Shown here one piece after another: positions 1 through 9,315 of a stretch of 64,000 nt of DNA. The notes below the pieces were generated by a model. It was given only the letters and a program-made list of their open reading frames with translations, had not been told where the DNA came from and made no database searches. The stretch is taken from the NCBI RefSeq assembly GCF_029240175.1, contig NZ_JARBTM010000003.1, forward strand, positions 1 through 64,000. The letters are read 5' to 3'. This DNA comes from Anaerosolibacter sp. Its GTDB lineage: Bacteria > Bacillota > Clostridia > Peptostreptococcales > Thermotaleaceae. How positions within the stretch are numbered: position 1 is the stretch's first letter; each line of letters starts with the position of its first letter. The translations under genes were made by a program, and so were the position numbers.

Positions 1-1
1 A

Positions 2-916
2 TATATCGTAACCAGCAGCCAATATATCGATACTTTAGAAACCCAAATCCCAGAAATTCTTTCGGAAAATATCTTGATTGAGCCTATGAATAGAGACACT
101 GCCACATGCATAGGTCTTGCAGCTGTACACCTGTTGAAGAAAGACCCTAATGCAACCATGGTGGTACTCCCTTCTGATCATTTAATTTTTGATCAGGATA
201 AATTTGTTGAAGTGATCCATGATGCCATAAACATTGTGGAAGAAACGGACTGTTTGATGACCATGGGCATTAAGCCCTCGAGACCAGAAACTGCTTATGG
301 CTATATTGAGGCTGGCAGGTCAATCGCCCAATATGATTGTCCGGTTTATGTGGCAAAACGATTTATCGAGAAACCTAACAAGGTGAAAGCTATAGAATTT
401 GTTAACAAGGGAACCTATCTGTGGAATAGTGGTATGTTTGTATGGAAGGCGTCTGTACTGATGGAGGAAATTAAGCGCTTCCTTCCTGACTTGCATAGCA
501 GTTTGATGAAAATCAGTGATGCCATTGGAACAGATGAAGAAACAACCGTTTTAGAAGAAATCTATGAGGAGATTGATGGGATTTCTATAGATTATGGTAT
601 CATGGAGCGAAGTACTAGGGTTAACGTAATTGAGGCTGATTTCAGATGGGATGATATCGGAAGCTGGACGGCCTTTGAAAGATTTTTTGATAAGGATGAA
701 AATGGCAATATCGTTAAGGCGCTGAATTCAAAAATCGATACCAAGGAATGTATTATTTTTGGAGAGGATCGGTTGATCGCTACTATCGGTGTAAGCAATC
801 TCATCATAGTAGATACGGGAGATGTGGTAATGGTTTGTGATAAATCGCGGGACCAAGATATTAAAGAACTATTAAAAATTCTTGTGGAGCAGCAAGAACT
901 TACAAAGTTTATATAA
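2..916 (+). CDS. manC: mannose-1-phosphate guanylyltransferase, 5'-truncated by window
   Basis: The reading frame is open from position 2, so the start codon lies upstream of the window. The family makes GDP-mannose from mannose-1-phosphate and GTP in the cytoplasm, the donor for mannosylated surface glycans. Visible family motifs are EPMNRDTA, VVLPSDHLI, the GYIEAG sugar-nucleotide segment, FIEKP, WNSGMFVW and WDDIGSW. Only the nucleotidyltransferase part is present; no C-terminal isomerase domain follows. A hairpin terminator starts at the stop codon. The two GT4 glycosyltransferases nearby are possible users of the product (inference). Confidence 0.9.
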   Translation, partial: YIVTSSQYIDTLETQIPEILSENILIEPMNRDTATCIGLAAVHLLKKDPNATMVVLPSDHLIFDQDKFVEVIHDAINIVEETDCLMTMGIKPSRPETAYGYIEAGRSIAQYDCPVYVAKRFIEKPNKVKAIEFVNKGTYLWNSGMFVWKASVLMEEIKRFLPDLHSSLMKISDAIGTDEETTVLEEIYEEIDGISIDYGIMERSTRVNVIEADFRWDDIGSWTAFERFFDKDENGNIVKALNSKIDTKECIIFGEDRLIATIGVSNLIIVDTGDVVMVCDKSRDQDIKELLKILVEQQELTKFI

Positions 917-953
917 CAGGAGAGACGATTGTCTCTCCTGTCTATTTCTTTTT
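916..953 (+). terminator. bidirectional hairpin terminator
   Basis: An 11-bp perfect stem (ACAGGAGAGAC at 916-926, its complement at 931-941) with loop GATT is followed by a T-rich stretch. It separates the convergent manC-like and CGGC-domain genes. Confidence 0.8.
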
Positions 954-1268
954 CCCATGACTATACCCTTCAACCTTAAAGTCCTTAGACAATTCATTCA
1001 TAAATTCATCATACCATGGACATCTGGCGCGAATACAAGTGGAAAGATGAATGGCTGTGACGCCTGATCCTTTCATTTCTGCTGCCCTATCTAAAACCTG
1101 CTGAACAGATTCTTCACTGCAGCCATTACAGTGGACAAAGAAAGTCATCTCATCCTCCTGTCCATAAGCCTCAAAGGCGCCAGTCCTTTGGTTGAAGGCC
1201 CTCGTACATCCGCCGCCGCTGCAGCGTTGAGATACCTCAAAGCAATTGATAATCCCTATTTTCTCCAT
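942..1268 (-). CDS. CGGC-domain protein
   Basis: A 108-residue cytoplasmic protein with the cysteine pattern of the CGGC domain: CFEV, CSGGGCTRAF, VHCNGCSEE and TCIRARCPWY. The family is thought to bind metal, but its role is not established. The start at 1268 was preferred over an upstream ATG at 1298 because a GGGAGGA ribosome binding site sits about seven bases before it. It is a monocistronic gene convergent with the manC-like gene and shares its terminator. Confidence 0.8.
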   Translation of the reverse strand: MEKIGIINCFEVSQRCSGGGCTRAFNQRTGAFEAYGQEDEMTFFVHCNGCSEESVQQVLDRAAEMKGSGVTAIHLSTCIRARCPWYDEFMNELSKDFKVEGYSHGKKK

Positions 1269-1298
1269 GAAAAAATCCTCCCATAGGTGCTGATACAT

Positions 1299-1692
1299 AG
1301 ATTATAATAGGGTTTCTAAAAACGGTATGTGATAAATATCAATTAATGCTCATCATAAAAGACAGAACAAAAGCATTTCATGCTTTAGAATCAAAGGAAA
1401 TGCTTTTGTTCTTCACAGGGAACTAATAGTTCCCTATGACGCTTCGCTGTAACCCTCCAAATGTTAGACATAAAAATCGCAAATTGCTCCGCAAATGCTC
1501 ATGACGCAGCAGAGATTTCTTCGAGTAAGACTCTCAAAATCTCTACAGCTTAAATCAGCTGAAGGTTCAAACTCTTTGCGATATATGTACCTCTCAATTA
1601 TTGGATTGTATAGCGGCAGTATTAGGGGTGAACCCCTTTAAAAATCCCCAATGTTAATGAAATTGAAGACCATAATTTCCTTAACATAAATA
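1299..1692. other. non-coding interval with several hairpins
   Basis: No supportable ORF. It holds an inverted repeat ACAAAAGCATTTC/GAAATGCTTTTGT around 1366-1411, a small perfect hairpin AGGGAACTA/TAGTTCCCT around 1417-1435, and a GGGGTGAACCCC hairpin near 1625. No RNA family was recognised. Confidence 0.5.
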
Positions 1693-1727
1693 AATACTCC
1701 TGTCTGTGGTAGACAGGAGTATTTTAT
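1693..1727 (-). terminator. hairpin terminator, bidirectional
   Basis: Perfect 13-bp stem (AATACTCCTGTCT at 1693-1705, complement at 1711-1723) with a five-base loop and T runs on both strands. It ends the small minus-strand gene at 1743-1859. Confidence 0.75.
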
Positions 1728-1742
1728 ATTGGGAGGAGGTTA

Positions 1743-1859
1743 TTACTGCTGGATTTCCATATAATCACAGGCAGGATCCTGATCCAATTCTTCTTTTGTA
1801 TCGATTTGATCAATAGAAATATAAATAAGAACACATAAAACAATTAGAAGGATTTCCAT
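1743..1859 (-). CDS. small single-pass membrane protein, 38 residues
   Basis: A short frame starting MEILLIVLCVLIYISID, which is one hydrophobic segment near the N-terminus, followed by an acidic tail ending in DYMEIQQ. A GGTGGTGAT ribosome-binding sequence precedes the chosen ATG. The same frame stays open further upstream but without coding character. The strong terminator right after the stop supports a real transcript. Function unknown. Confidence 0.5.
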   Translation of the reverse strand: MEILLIVLCVLIYISIDQIDTKEELDQDPACDYMEIQQ

Positions 1860-1972
1860 ACCTATCACCACCATAATTTGAGTTACCTCATTATAACATG
1901 AAAATATTCTGAATGATGGGATGTAATCATTTCGTAAAACAAATGTAATTTCTGTAATGAACTGGAAATTCT

Positions 1973-2671
1973 TTAGATTGAATTTGTCACTGTAAAGCCC
2001 TCCATATCCGTCCAAAATTTATCGAATGTATAATGATAATAAAGTTCAGGCTTATAATCGGGGTCCCAATTGGATAATAGAAATTTATGAAAAAGTGTAT
2101 TATATTGTTTGCTTTCTCTTAGTAAGACAGGAAGGAAATGGTCTAACCAGGACGCCTTCGTGAAATCAAGGGCTTCCTTTAGCAGGGAACGATAAGTATC
2201 AAGAATTTCTACAAATAGTGTATAGAAATATTGGTCATATTTTTCAATGTACTTGACCATTTTTTTATATTTGTGATAATGGGGAGTTTGGAGAAACAAC
2301 TGGTATTTTCCTCTCAAGCACAGATAGGTTCTACAGGGTAGGGTGCGCACTTCATAGGGAAGTGTGCATCCAAAAGGAGAGAGGAAACTGCAAGGCCCAT
2401 CTTTCTCTCCTAAGCGGAATGCCAGCATCAATCTGTTCTCTTTTGTAGGGTCAAAACCATAGATTTCTACAGGGGTACCTTTTTGTATAATCTCTTTGAC
2501 AAGAGATAGATCATAGGCTGACAAAAGACCTAACTCCAGCAGGCTAAATCTAGGGGTATAACCCTGACAGCAAAGTCCCTTGCCTTTGCAGGCAGAGACA
2601 CAGTTGGTGATACCTGAACATATACCTTCTTCAATTAATTGAAACGGTAACCCTAGGTCTTTTTCTGTCAT
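1973..2671 (-). CDS. cysteine-cluster protein (YkgJ-like), 232 residues
   Basis: The N-terminal half has a cysteine-rich, probably metal-binding core: CVSACKGKGLCC at about residues 24-35, then CSFLSPFGC and LPCRTYLC at about 96-118, the pattern of YkgJ/UPF0153-type proteins. The C-terminal half is helical, rich in Tyr and Lys, and unassigned. Its function is unknown. A protein with the same kind of cysteine core lies at 26079-26819. Expressed alone, divergent from nothing obvious; the downstream interval 1860-1972 has no gene. Confidence 0.65.
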   Translation of the reverse strand: MTEKDLGLPFQLIEEGICSGITNCVSACKGKGLCCQGYTPRFSLLELGLLSAYDLSLVKEIIQKGTPVEIYGFDPTKENRLMLAFRLGEKDGPCSFLSPFGCTLPYEVRTLPCRTYLCLRGKYQLFLQTPHYHKYKKMVKYIEKYDQYFYTLFVEILDTYRSLLKEALDFTKASWLDHFLPVLLRESKQYNTLFHKFLLSNWDPDYKPELYYHYTFDKFWTDMEGFTVTNSI

Positions 2672-2754
2672 AGGAGATACACCTCCAAATGTAGAAACAA
2701 TTTACAATTCCATTTTATTCCACAATGATGGGAAAGAAAAGAAGAATATTTCGA

Positions 2755-3870
2755 CTATTGAAGAGATTCATAGACCCTGAGGGTATTTTTTGCTGTGTTT
2801 TCCCATGAAAACTGAGATGCGCGCTTTAAACCCTTGATGATCAGATCCATGGAGAGCTTCTTGTCTTCAAGGACCTGGATGATGGATTGAGAGAGTTCAT
2901 CCACATCATAGGGGTTAATCAAAATAGCGGCATCATCCACCACTTCAGGAATCGATGTTATATTGGAGGTGATGGTCGGGCAGCCACAGGCCATGGCCTC
3001 AAGAGGCGGCAGACCAAAGCCCTCGTATAGGGAGGGATAGATGAATAGCGAGGCTGCATTATAAAAGTAAGGCAAATGACTATAGGGTGCAAAGCCCGTA
3101 AAAATGACACGATCCGTTAGGCCGAGGCGTTCAATGGTGGACATGATCTCCCCATGGGAGTCCTTGGGGGCACCGACAATCACCAAGGCATAGGTGTTAT
3201 TTAGAGATTTGATAGATTGGGCATACGCTTGGATCAGTCCAAGGACATTCTTTCTAGCACTAAAGCCTCCCAGGTATAAAATAAATTCTTGATCGATACC
3301 ATAGGAAGTTTTTATGAAGTGCTTCGCTTCTACATGATTGATCGGGTGATAGATTTCATCTGCTGCCAAATGGGTAACCACTACTTTGTTCTCAGGTATA
3401 CCAAAATATTCTATGATATCCTTCTTGGAATACTCGGACACGGTGATAATCGCATCGGCATTTTCGACGATGGAGGGCATTTCCTCAACAAATCGCTCTC
3501 GATAGCTGTACCCTACAGTTTCGGGAAGAATGAAAGGGATGAGGTCATGGACAGTGACCACATACCTACAGAATTTTTCCTTGGGAAGCCCTAGACCATT
3601 CTGTGGAATATGGAATAGCTGTGCACTGCTTTTTTTCACAAGGTGAGGAATATAGTCATAGGTCCAGAAAGTTTTATTCTTTGTACCAACCAAATGAACA
3701 TCGATATTTGCGTGTGACTGGAATTGGTCATAACCCTCTCCGGGCCAGAAAAATAAATATTGATTTTTCTTATCCTGCTTCAAGATATTTTTCAAAAGCT
3801 CATGGGTATAGGTGCCAATTCCTGTGCCCGCATAGAGTTTTGCACCTCTGGTATCTATACTAATCAACAT
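2755..3870 (-). CDS. GT4 glycosyltransferase
   Basis: A 371-residue GT-B fold retaining glycosyltransferase. The N-terminal donor-independent half contains a glycine motif TGIGTY; the C-terminal half shows LYLGGFSARKN, a nucleotide-sugar fold, and the EX7E motif with Glu283 and Glu291 in [14 protein letters not shown]. No membrane segment is seen. It is closely similar throughout to the gene at 7851-8963, so one is a duplicate of the other. Position among CotS-like coat genes and the GDP-mannose enzyme suggests spore-surface or envelope glycan synthesis (inference). Confidence 0.88.
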   Translation of the reverse strand: MLISIDTRGAKLYAGTGIGTYTHELLKNILKQDKKNQYLFFWPGEGYDQFQSHANIDVHLVGTKNKTFWTYDYIPHLVKKSSAQLFHIPQNGLGLPKEKFCRYVVTVHDLIPFILPETVGYSYRERFVEEMPSIVENADAIITVSEYSKKDIIEYFGIPENKVVVTHLAADEIYHPINHVEAKHFIKTSYGIDQEFILYLGGFSARKNVLGLIQAYAQSIKSLNNTYALVIVGAPKDSHGEIMSTIERLGLTDRVIFTGFAPYSHLPYFYNAASLFIYPSLYEGFGLPPLEAMACGCPTITSNITSIPEVVDDAAILINPYDVDELSQSIIQVLEDKKLSMDLIIKGLKRASQFSWENTAKNTLRVYESLQ

Positions 3871-3954
3871 AAGAATACCTCCTTGTTATGTATCGACTAA
3901 CCATATAATATACCATCATATTCACCAAAGAGCCCGATGGTTACTTGAACAAGT

Positions 3955-3982
3955 CACACATTCCCATTCAAGTCATATAATA
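3955..3982 (+). promoter_or_regulatory. candidate sigma-K-type promoter before the CotS-like gene
   Basis: CATATAATA at 3974-3982 fits the mother-cell sigma-K -10 pattern CATANNNTA exactly, and CACA at 3955-3958 lies about 15 bases upstream as a -35. It precedes a spore coat gene, which fits late mother-cell expression. Short motif, so tentative. Confidence 0.4.
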
Positions 3983-4005
3983 CAATAGGACTCTGATATT
4001 GGGAT

Positions 4006-5025
4006 GTGTTAAAGATGGGAAAGCCTTTTATATTAAATAATGACGTAAAACAGCTTATCATCGAACAGTATGGCATAAAGGTTTTTGCATGGGAGGAAAA
4101 GAAAAGGGTTTTTCAGCTTCTCACCGATGATGGACTGAAGCTTTTAAAGAAGGTAAACGCCCCCTATGATAGATATCTTTTCACCGTAGAAGCCATGACC
4201 CATGGACGAAATCATGGGTTTTATCATATTCCAAAGGTCATGGAGACCAAAGATGGAAAACTAGGTATACCAATGGATGACGGGGTAATCATGATGAGTC
4301 AATGGATCAACGGTAGGGAAGCAAATTATGATGACTATTTTGATCTAGAGATAACCACCAGTGCCCTGGCTCGGTTCCATCATGCAGCCAGGGGATTTGA
4401 GCCTAGTATCAAGATCGGGAGCCGGGTATTCTGGGGAAAATGGGTGGAGCATTTCCAGAAACGCTGCAAAGAATTGCAGCTGTTCAAGAAAATGGCCCAG
4501 GGCAAAGAAATAAAGGATGACTTTGACCAAAAGATTCTCCACTATACAGACTATTTCTATGATTGGAGCATACGGGCAATTGGACATTTAGAGAATTCAG
4601 ATTACTACAGACTGTCTGAAGAAAGCCGGCGGAATAAAACCTTCTGTCATCATGATATTGCCCATCACAACGTACTGATAACAGAAGATCAAGAAGTGCA
4701 TTTGATTGACTTCGATTACTGCATTCTTGATATGTCGATCCATGACTTGGCAAGTCTTTTGATTCGAAATATGCGCTATGGCTGTTGGGCCTTGGATAAG
4801 GCATATTTCATATGGAACACTTACAATCGAGAAAAACCCATTTTGGCAGAGGAAATAGGTGTGATCAAGGCATTTATGGAATTCCCCCAGGAGTTTTGGC
4901 AGATTGGTCTTCAATATTATGTGGAAAAGCAGCCTTGGGCGGAAGAGGTATTTCATAGAAGATTGGATCGGATTTTAGATGATATACCTTTACGAGAGGT
5001 TTTTATGAAAAAATTTTTGGTATAA
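4006..5025 (+). CDS. CotS-family spore coat protein (APH fold)
   Basis: A 339-residue member of the CotS/YsxE/YutH group of aminoglycoside-phosphotransferase-like coat proteins. The catalytic loop CHHDIAHHN and the metal-binding segment LIDFDYC are intact, so it may retain kinase activity. Members sit in the inner spore coat. The start may be GTG 4006 or ATG 4015; neither has a strong ribosome binding site. It heads a tight four-gene run (to 7524) that includes two more CotS-like genes. Confidence 0.8.
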   Translation: MLKMGKPFILNNDVKQLIIEQYGIKVFAWEEKKRVFQLLTDDGLKLLKKVNAPYDRYLFTVEAMTHGRNHGFYHIPKVMETKDGKLGIPMDDGVIMMSQWINGREANYDDYFDLEITTSALARFHHAARGFEPSIKIGSRVFWGKWVEHFQKRCKELQLFKKMAQGKEIKDDFDQKILHYTDYFYDWSIRAIGHLENSDYYRLSEESRRNKTFCHHDIAHHNVLITEDQEVHLIDFDYCILDMSIHDLASLLIRNMRYGCWALDKAYFIWNTYNREKPILAEEIGVIKAFMEFPQEFWQIGLQYYVEKQPWAEEVFHRRLDRILDDIPLREVFMKKFLV

Positions 5026-5039
5026 AGGAGAGTAGGAAT

Positions 5040-5453
5040 ATGGAGGATGACAACAGAAAAGTTCTTCGTATATCCAGTTTGGAAGAGTATCGCAGAAGAT
5101 GGATGGAAGAACTGGAGTTTATTCTGGATACCATGGATCAAATACCCGATGAGGAACGAATGATGGTGAAGGACTATATGTCACGAGCCATAGAATTTGT
5201 GGAAGTGGGCGATATAAATACTTCTGCCCAATATAGGAATTTGGAAACCTATGAGGAAAAAATTAAAGAAACAAAGCAAGAAATAAAGTATTTGAAGAAG
5301 TTGAGGAAGAAAAAAGAAGAGTTGGAAGAAAAGAAGATAAAGCGGTATAAAATTTTACGTAAATTATATAAAGAAGATCGACTCGATCCCACGTTGGAGG
5401 ATGAGTATAAGGCATTGAGAGAAGAGTTTAAATATAAAAAGAGTCACGACTAA
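5040..5453 (+). CDS. hypothetical coiled-coil protein
   Basis: A 137-residue, very charged protein. Residues about 75-110 are dominated by Lys, Glu and Leu in a heptad-like arrangement, suggesting a coiled coil. A good ribosome binding site (AAAGGAGAG) precedes ATG 5040. It starts 14 bases after the upstream CotS-like gene and ends 12 bases before the next, so it belongs to the same operon and may be a coat-associated partner (inference). No family recognised. Confidence 0.65.
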   Translation: MEDDNRKVLRISSLEEYRRRWMEELEFILDTMDQIPDEERMMVKDYMSRAIEFVEVGDINTSAQYRNLETYEEKIKETKQEIKYLKKLRKKKEELEEKKIKRYKILRKLYKEDRLDPTLEDEYKALREEFKYKKSHD

Positions 5454-5465
5454 GGGGGGGGAGTT

Positions 5466-6476
5466 ATGGCTGGAGATACGAAGCCTTTAGTAGTGAGCAT
5501 CCGAAAAAGTTATGGTATAGATGTCCATGAAATGATAGCCCAGCGCAAAGATTGGATTTTGAATACAAACCAAGGGACATTTTTGCTAAAAGCCATGAAC
5601 CATAGTGAGGCAGAAGCACTCTTTCATTATTCTATCTATCAGCATGTGAAGGGCAAAGAATTTGACGCTATATTGGATGTGCTTCCCACTAGAGAGGGGA
5701 AGCCTTACATGGCTGCAGAGGAAGGTCTTTTTCAGATCATATCCTGGGGAAATCATGATTTTATTCGATATGAGTCTCCTGTGCTGTTGGATGAGGTAAT
5801 CCATACCATGGCATTGTTTCACCAGTCGTCGGAGGATTTTGAAGGTATTCCAGGGAGCAAAATCCGAACCGAATGGGGACGGTGGCCATGGGTTTTTCAA
5901 GCATATGCTACTTTGGGAAGTAAACTAAGACAGCTGATTCGGGAAAAACATCATCGAGACAAGACGGAAAAAGGAATTATAGAGAGTATCGATAGACATT
6001 TGGAACAGGCTATAGATTGTGTAAGCATGCTAAAGCAAATACCTTACTTAGATATGGTCAGGGAATCTATGGAGAAGCGGGAACTCTGCATCAACAACTT
6101 TACAAAAAAAACCTTTGTGAAAGCCCAGGATCAATCCATAAAGATCGTAACTCTAGAGGGTGCGAAACATGACATGCGTGGAATAGATATTGCTAATTTG
6201 ATTTTAGTGAATATGGAGCAATATGAACGAGCGAAGGATATCATCGGTATATATCATGGGTACTACCCCTTGAGTAGTGACGATATAAAACTGATTCAGG
6301 CCTATATTCAGTTTCCCCATGAGTATTTTAAATTCATCGAGCGCTATTACAAAAATAGAAGTACTGGATCCGACAGTTATTGGCATAAAAAATTAAGAAA
6401 AGTACTAAAGATAGAGAAGCATCAGAAAAATTTTAAAAATCTAGACTTATGCGGGGTGATAAGAGATGATGCATGA
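5466..6476 (+). CDS. CotS-like pseudokinase
   Basis: A 336-residue protein whose length, N-terminal pattern (YGIDVHEM...DWILNTNQGTFLLKA) and C-terminal pattern (AYIQFPHEYFKFIERYY) follow the CotS-like neighbours. At the place of the catalytic loop (HxDxxxxN) it has CINNFTKKTFV, and the metal-binding DFDYC segment is replaced by IVTLEGAKHDM. It therefore looks catalytically dead, a structural coat protein or a regulator of the two neighbouring kinases-like proteins. It overlaps the next gene by 11 bases. Start ATG 5466 follows a G-rich ribosome binding site. Confidence 0.7.
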   Translation: MAGDTKPLVVSIRKSYGIDVHEMIAQRKDWILNTNQGTFLLKAMNHSEAEALFHYSIYQHVKGKEFDAILDVLPTREGKPYMAAEEGLFQIISWGNHDFIRYESPVLLDEVIHTMALFHQSSEDFEGIPGSKIRTEWGRWPWVFQAYATLGSKLRQLIREKHHRDKTEKGIIESIDRHLEQAIDCVSMLKQIPYLDMVRESMEKRELCINNFTKKTFVKAQDQSIKIVTLEGAKHDMRGIDIANLILVNMEQYERAKDIIGIYHGYYPLSSDDIKLIQAYIQFPHEYFKFIERYYKNRSTGSDSYWHKKLRKVLKIEKHQKNFKNLDLCGVIRDDA

Positions 6477-7524
6477 GCCTATTGAATTGATCAGGGAGGA
6501 GGAAAAGACTATTCTTGTAGAATACATGCTGACACCAGATTTGTTCGAGGCCTACGGATTAAAAGTAATAGATATTGTGCCCAAAAGGGGTATCTACAGA
6601 ATTGAGACGGACCAGGGTTTTAAATGTTTAAAAAAGATGAAATCTGGCCGCAAGGATATTTATTTCACCCATGAGGCCATTGAACACCTATCACAGAATG
6701 GATTCAACAAGGTCTCCAGGATTCGAAGAACCCTAGAAGGGGATCTATTTTTAACCTATGGTGATGATACCTACTTTATGATGGACTGGATTGACGGCAG
6801 AGAGTGCGATTACGAAAATCCCATCGAGCTGGATATCGCGGTGAAAACCTTGACTGAACTCCACAATGCATCCAAAGGCTTTATAACAAAACATGGAGAT
6901 GAAGACAGAAACCAGCTGGGAAAATGGCCAGAAATATTTAAACGGCGTTGTGATGAGCTTATGATCATGAAGGAAATGGCTGAAAAGAAGCAGGAAAAAA
7001 TCCAATTTGATGAAGTATTTTTGAAACACGCAGATTACTATTATGAGGATGCGCTGGCAGCTTATGAGGGGTTAAAGAGTTTTGACTATGAAGGTCTTGT
7101 GAAAAAAGCCAAGGATGAAAAGGGCTTCTGTCATAACGATTATGCTTATCATAATATCCTAATTTCTTACGACCATCAGGATGTAGCTGTATTGGATTTC
7201 GAGTATTGTATTTTCGACCTTAGAATCAATGATATTGCCAGTCTGGTCCATAGAAATCTTAAGAAGTGCTTTTGGGATATAGATCGAGCAGAATATATAT
7301 TGAATAGATATCATCAATGGAGCAGTCTGAGTGATGATGAATTGAAGGGAATCTATGTATATTTAAAATTTCCCATGGATTTCTGGCGAATTGCTAACCA
7401 GTTTTATTTAGAAAACAAACGCTGGCGTGATGAAACCTATATTGGAAAAATTATCGATAAATCAGAGTGGAGAGAATTGCGGGAAGACTTTTTACAGGAT
7501 TTTAAAGAAATGACCGGGATGTAA
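6466..7524 (+). CDS. CotS-family spore coat protein (APH fold)
   Basis: A 352-residue CotS-like protein with intact catalytic motifs: CHNDYAYHN and VLDFEYC followed by the conserved INDIASLVHRN helix. It is the last gene of the operon starting at 4006 and overlaps the pseudokinase gene by 11 bases. Two adjacent in-frame ATGs (6466, 6469) are possible starts. The stop codon lies in the loop region of a strong terminator hairpin. Confidence 0.8.
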   Translation: MMHEPIELIREEEKTILVEYMLTPDLFEAYGLKVIDIVPKRGIYRIETDQGFKCLKKMKSGRKDIYFTHEAIEHLSQNGFNKVSRIRRTLEGDLFLTYGDDTYFMMDWIDGRECDYENPIELDIAVKTLTELHNASKGFITKHGDEDRNQLGKWPEIFKRRCDELMIMKEMAEKKQEKIQFDEVFLKHADYYYEDALAAYEGLKSFDYEGLVKKAKDEKGFCHNDYAYHNILISYDHQDVAVLDFEYCIFDLRINDIASLVHRNLKKCFWDIDRAEYILNRYHQWSSLSDDELKGIYVYLKFPMDFWRIANQFYLENKRWRDETYIGKIIDKSEWRELREDFLQDFKEMTGM

Positions 7525-7538
7525 TCCCGGTCATTTTT
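7511..7538 (+). terminator. intrinsic terminator overlapping the CDS end
   Basis: Perfect 10-bp GC-rich stem TGACCGGGAT (7511-7520) / ATCCCGGTCA (7524-7533), a three-base loop and five Ts. The stem begins inside the CotS-like coding sequence. Confidence 0.85.
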
Positions 7539-7539
7539 A

Positions 7540-7773
7540 CTAGCAACGACGTTCGCATTGTTTTTTAATGGCTCTTCTTTCCTTTTCATAGCATTTATCA
7601 AGGGCATCAAGTTCATCCTCAAGTGCTTTTAAGCGGCACTCAGTTTCTTTGATAGCTTCCTTTAATGCACATCTTTTTCTGCAATACTCTTCTTCGAGCT
7701 TACACAAAAGGGCTTTGCATCTTTCGGCTTCTCTATCTACACATTTACATCTATCGTGATGCTTATGGCTCAT
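7540..7773 (-). CDS. small Cys-rich coiled-coil protein
   Basis: A 77-residue charged protein with eleven cysteines spread through Glu/Lys/Arg-rich helical sequence, starting MSHKHHDRCKC and ending in CERRC. AAGGAGG stands a good distance before the ATG. The composition suggests a disulfide-linked structural protein, and its place between coat and glycosyltransferase genes suggests a spore coat component (inference). No known family recognised. Confidence 0.7.
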   Translation of the reverse strand: MSHKHHDRCKCVDREAERCKALLCKLEEEYCRKRCALKEAIKETECRLKALEDELDALDKCYEKERRAIKKQCERRC

Positions 7774-7850
7774 ATATATACCTCCTTAATTTTGATATGG
7801 GTCCTTCCCATACCAATATATTCTGTCCAATGGAAAGTGTTAAAGAAATC

Positions 7851-8963
7851 TTAGAAAGAAAGGTATATTTCCATAGTTTTTTTTGTAGTGTTTTCCCAAC
7901 TATACTTTTTTGCCTGCTTTAGACCCTGATGAATCATAGTGGTATAAGTAGATGGATTCTCTAGCACCAGTGTGATTTTTTCTGCCAATCCATCGATATC
8001 ATGGGGATCTACCAATAGGGCGGCATCGCCAACGACTTCGGGAATAGAGGTGACATTGGAGCAAATGGTTGGGACACCACATGCCATGGCCTCTAAGGGT
8101 GGTAATCCAAAACCCTCATATAAAGAGGGATATATAAAGAGGGAGGCGCCATTATAAAAGATAGGAAGCTCCTCCCATGGAATATAACCAGGAAATAGGA
8201 CGTTGTCTGACAATCCCAAGGTTTCACATCGTAAGCGCAGCCGGTCATAGCTCCGCCCATGGGCACCCCCTATGACAAGGCAGTAGGTTTTTGAGAGTTT
8301 TTTTTGGCAAAGATGAAAGGCATCGATGATAGCCCCGATATTTTTTCTAGGACTGATACCTCCGATATATAGAATATATTCTCGATCAATACCATAGTGA
8401 TCTTGAACATAGGTTTTACAAGAAGCTTTATTCATGGGACGATAAATCTTCTCAGGTGCCAAATGGGTGACGGAGATGTTCGACAAAGGAATCCCTAGAA
8501 CCTGGTAAATATCATTCTTGGCATGGTTTGAGACGGTAATCACGTGATCAACATTTTTTACGATATGGTTCATTTGAGCCATAAAGGGTTTTAGGTAATT
8601 TTTACTGCAGGTTTCGGGCATAACATAGGGAATCACATCGTGGAGCGTGATGACATAAGCACAATGTTTGTCTATAGGAAGGCCGATGCCATTTTGGGGT
8701 ACATGATAGATTTGAAAAGCCTGATCAATTAGGAGCTGGCCTACAATAGGAGCTTCAAGATAAGTATCCTTATGGGTATTTAAAGGTATTGATTGAAAAT
8801 GCGCTGAGTCCATCCATGGAACTGACGCATCCTGTGGATAGAAAATCGAATATGTATTTTTTTGGTCCAATATATATAAATGTTGTAATAACTGACTTGT
8901 ATAGGTCCCAATGCCCGTACCCCTATACCATACGGCGCCCCTGCCATCAATACCGATCTTCAT
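7851..8963 (-). CDS. GT4 glycosyltransferase, paralogue of 2755-3870
   Basis: A 370-residue GT4 enzyme with the EX7E motif at Glu283 and Glu291 ([14 protein letters not shown]), [11 protein letters not shown] and the TGIGTY glycine motif. It can be aligned end to end with the protein at 2755-3870, including the [10 protein letters not shown] and [11 protein letters not shown]-type segments, so the pair arose by duplication. It probably adds a sugar to an envelope or spore-surface glycan; donor and acceptor cannot be read from sequence. Confidence 0.88.
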   Translation of the reverse strand: MKIGIDGRGAVWYRGTGIGTYTSQLLQHLYILDQKNTYSIFYPQDASVPWMDSAHFQSIPLNTHKDTYLEAPIVGQLLIDQAFQIYHVPQNGIGLPIDKHCAYVITLHDVIPYVMPETCSKNYLKPFMAQMNHIVKNVDHVITVSNHAKNDIYQVLGIPLSNISVTHLAPEKIYRPMNKASCKTYVQDHYGIDREYILYIGGISPRKNIGAIIDAFHLCQKKLSKTYCLVIGGAHGRSYDRLRLRCETLGLSDNVLFPGYIPWEELPIFYNGASLFIYPSLYEGFGLPPLEAMACGVPTICSNVTSIPEVVGDAALLVDPHDIDGLAEKITLVLENPSTYTTMIHQGLKQAKKYSWENTTKKTMEIYLSF

Positions 8964-9082
8964 CGTTCATCCCCCTTCAAAATACATGATATATCATTAT
9001 ATGCGGCGGGAAGGGGGAAGTTGACTATTTGGATACACGTAAGAGATAAGGTTTATCTTTATCTGAAATTTGTACAGTTTTT

Positions 9083-9315
9083 CGGTGCGCGGTACACGGG
9101 ACACGGTGTCACGGATATTGAACACTCCTTAAATGAATGATTAAATAGTAGGGTTATAGTGACATAAGGACAATTATAAAAATTTTAATAACAAGAAGGA
9201 ATTTAATATAACGAAATTGTATTAATATTTAGCGTATAAATTGTACATATAGTGAAAGAATCATCGGTAGGCAGTACAAAAAACCGGTTACCGTGAACCG
9301 TGCACCGGGTACCGA
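9083..9315. repeat. CGGTNCA-type heptamer repeats in inverted arrangement
   Basis: The left arm 9083-9115 is built of degenerate 7-base units (CGGTGCG, CGGTACA, CGGGACA, CGGTGTC). The right arm 9283-9315 carries the complement type (ACCGTGA, ACCGTGC, ACCGGGT). They flank about 165 bp of AT-rich DNA. Further copies of this family lie at 49751-49783, 50995-51066, 56848-56995 and 59686-59829. Confidence 0.7.

Noticed and set aside
1299-1692. A structured RNA or riboswitch
   Set aside because: Several hairpins are present, but no known conserved core was recognised and the interval lies between minus-strand gene ends and starts without clear linkage.
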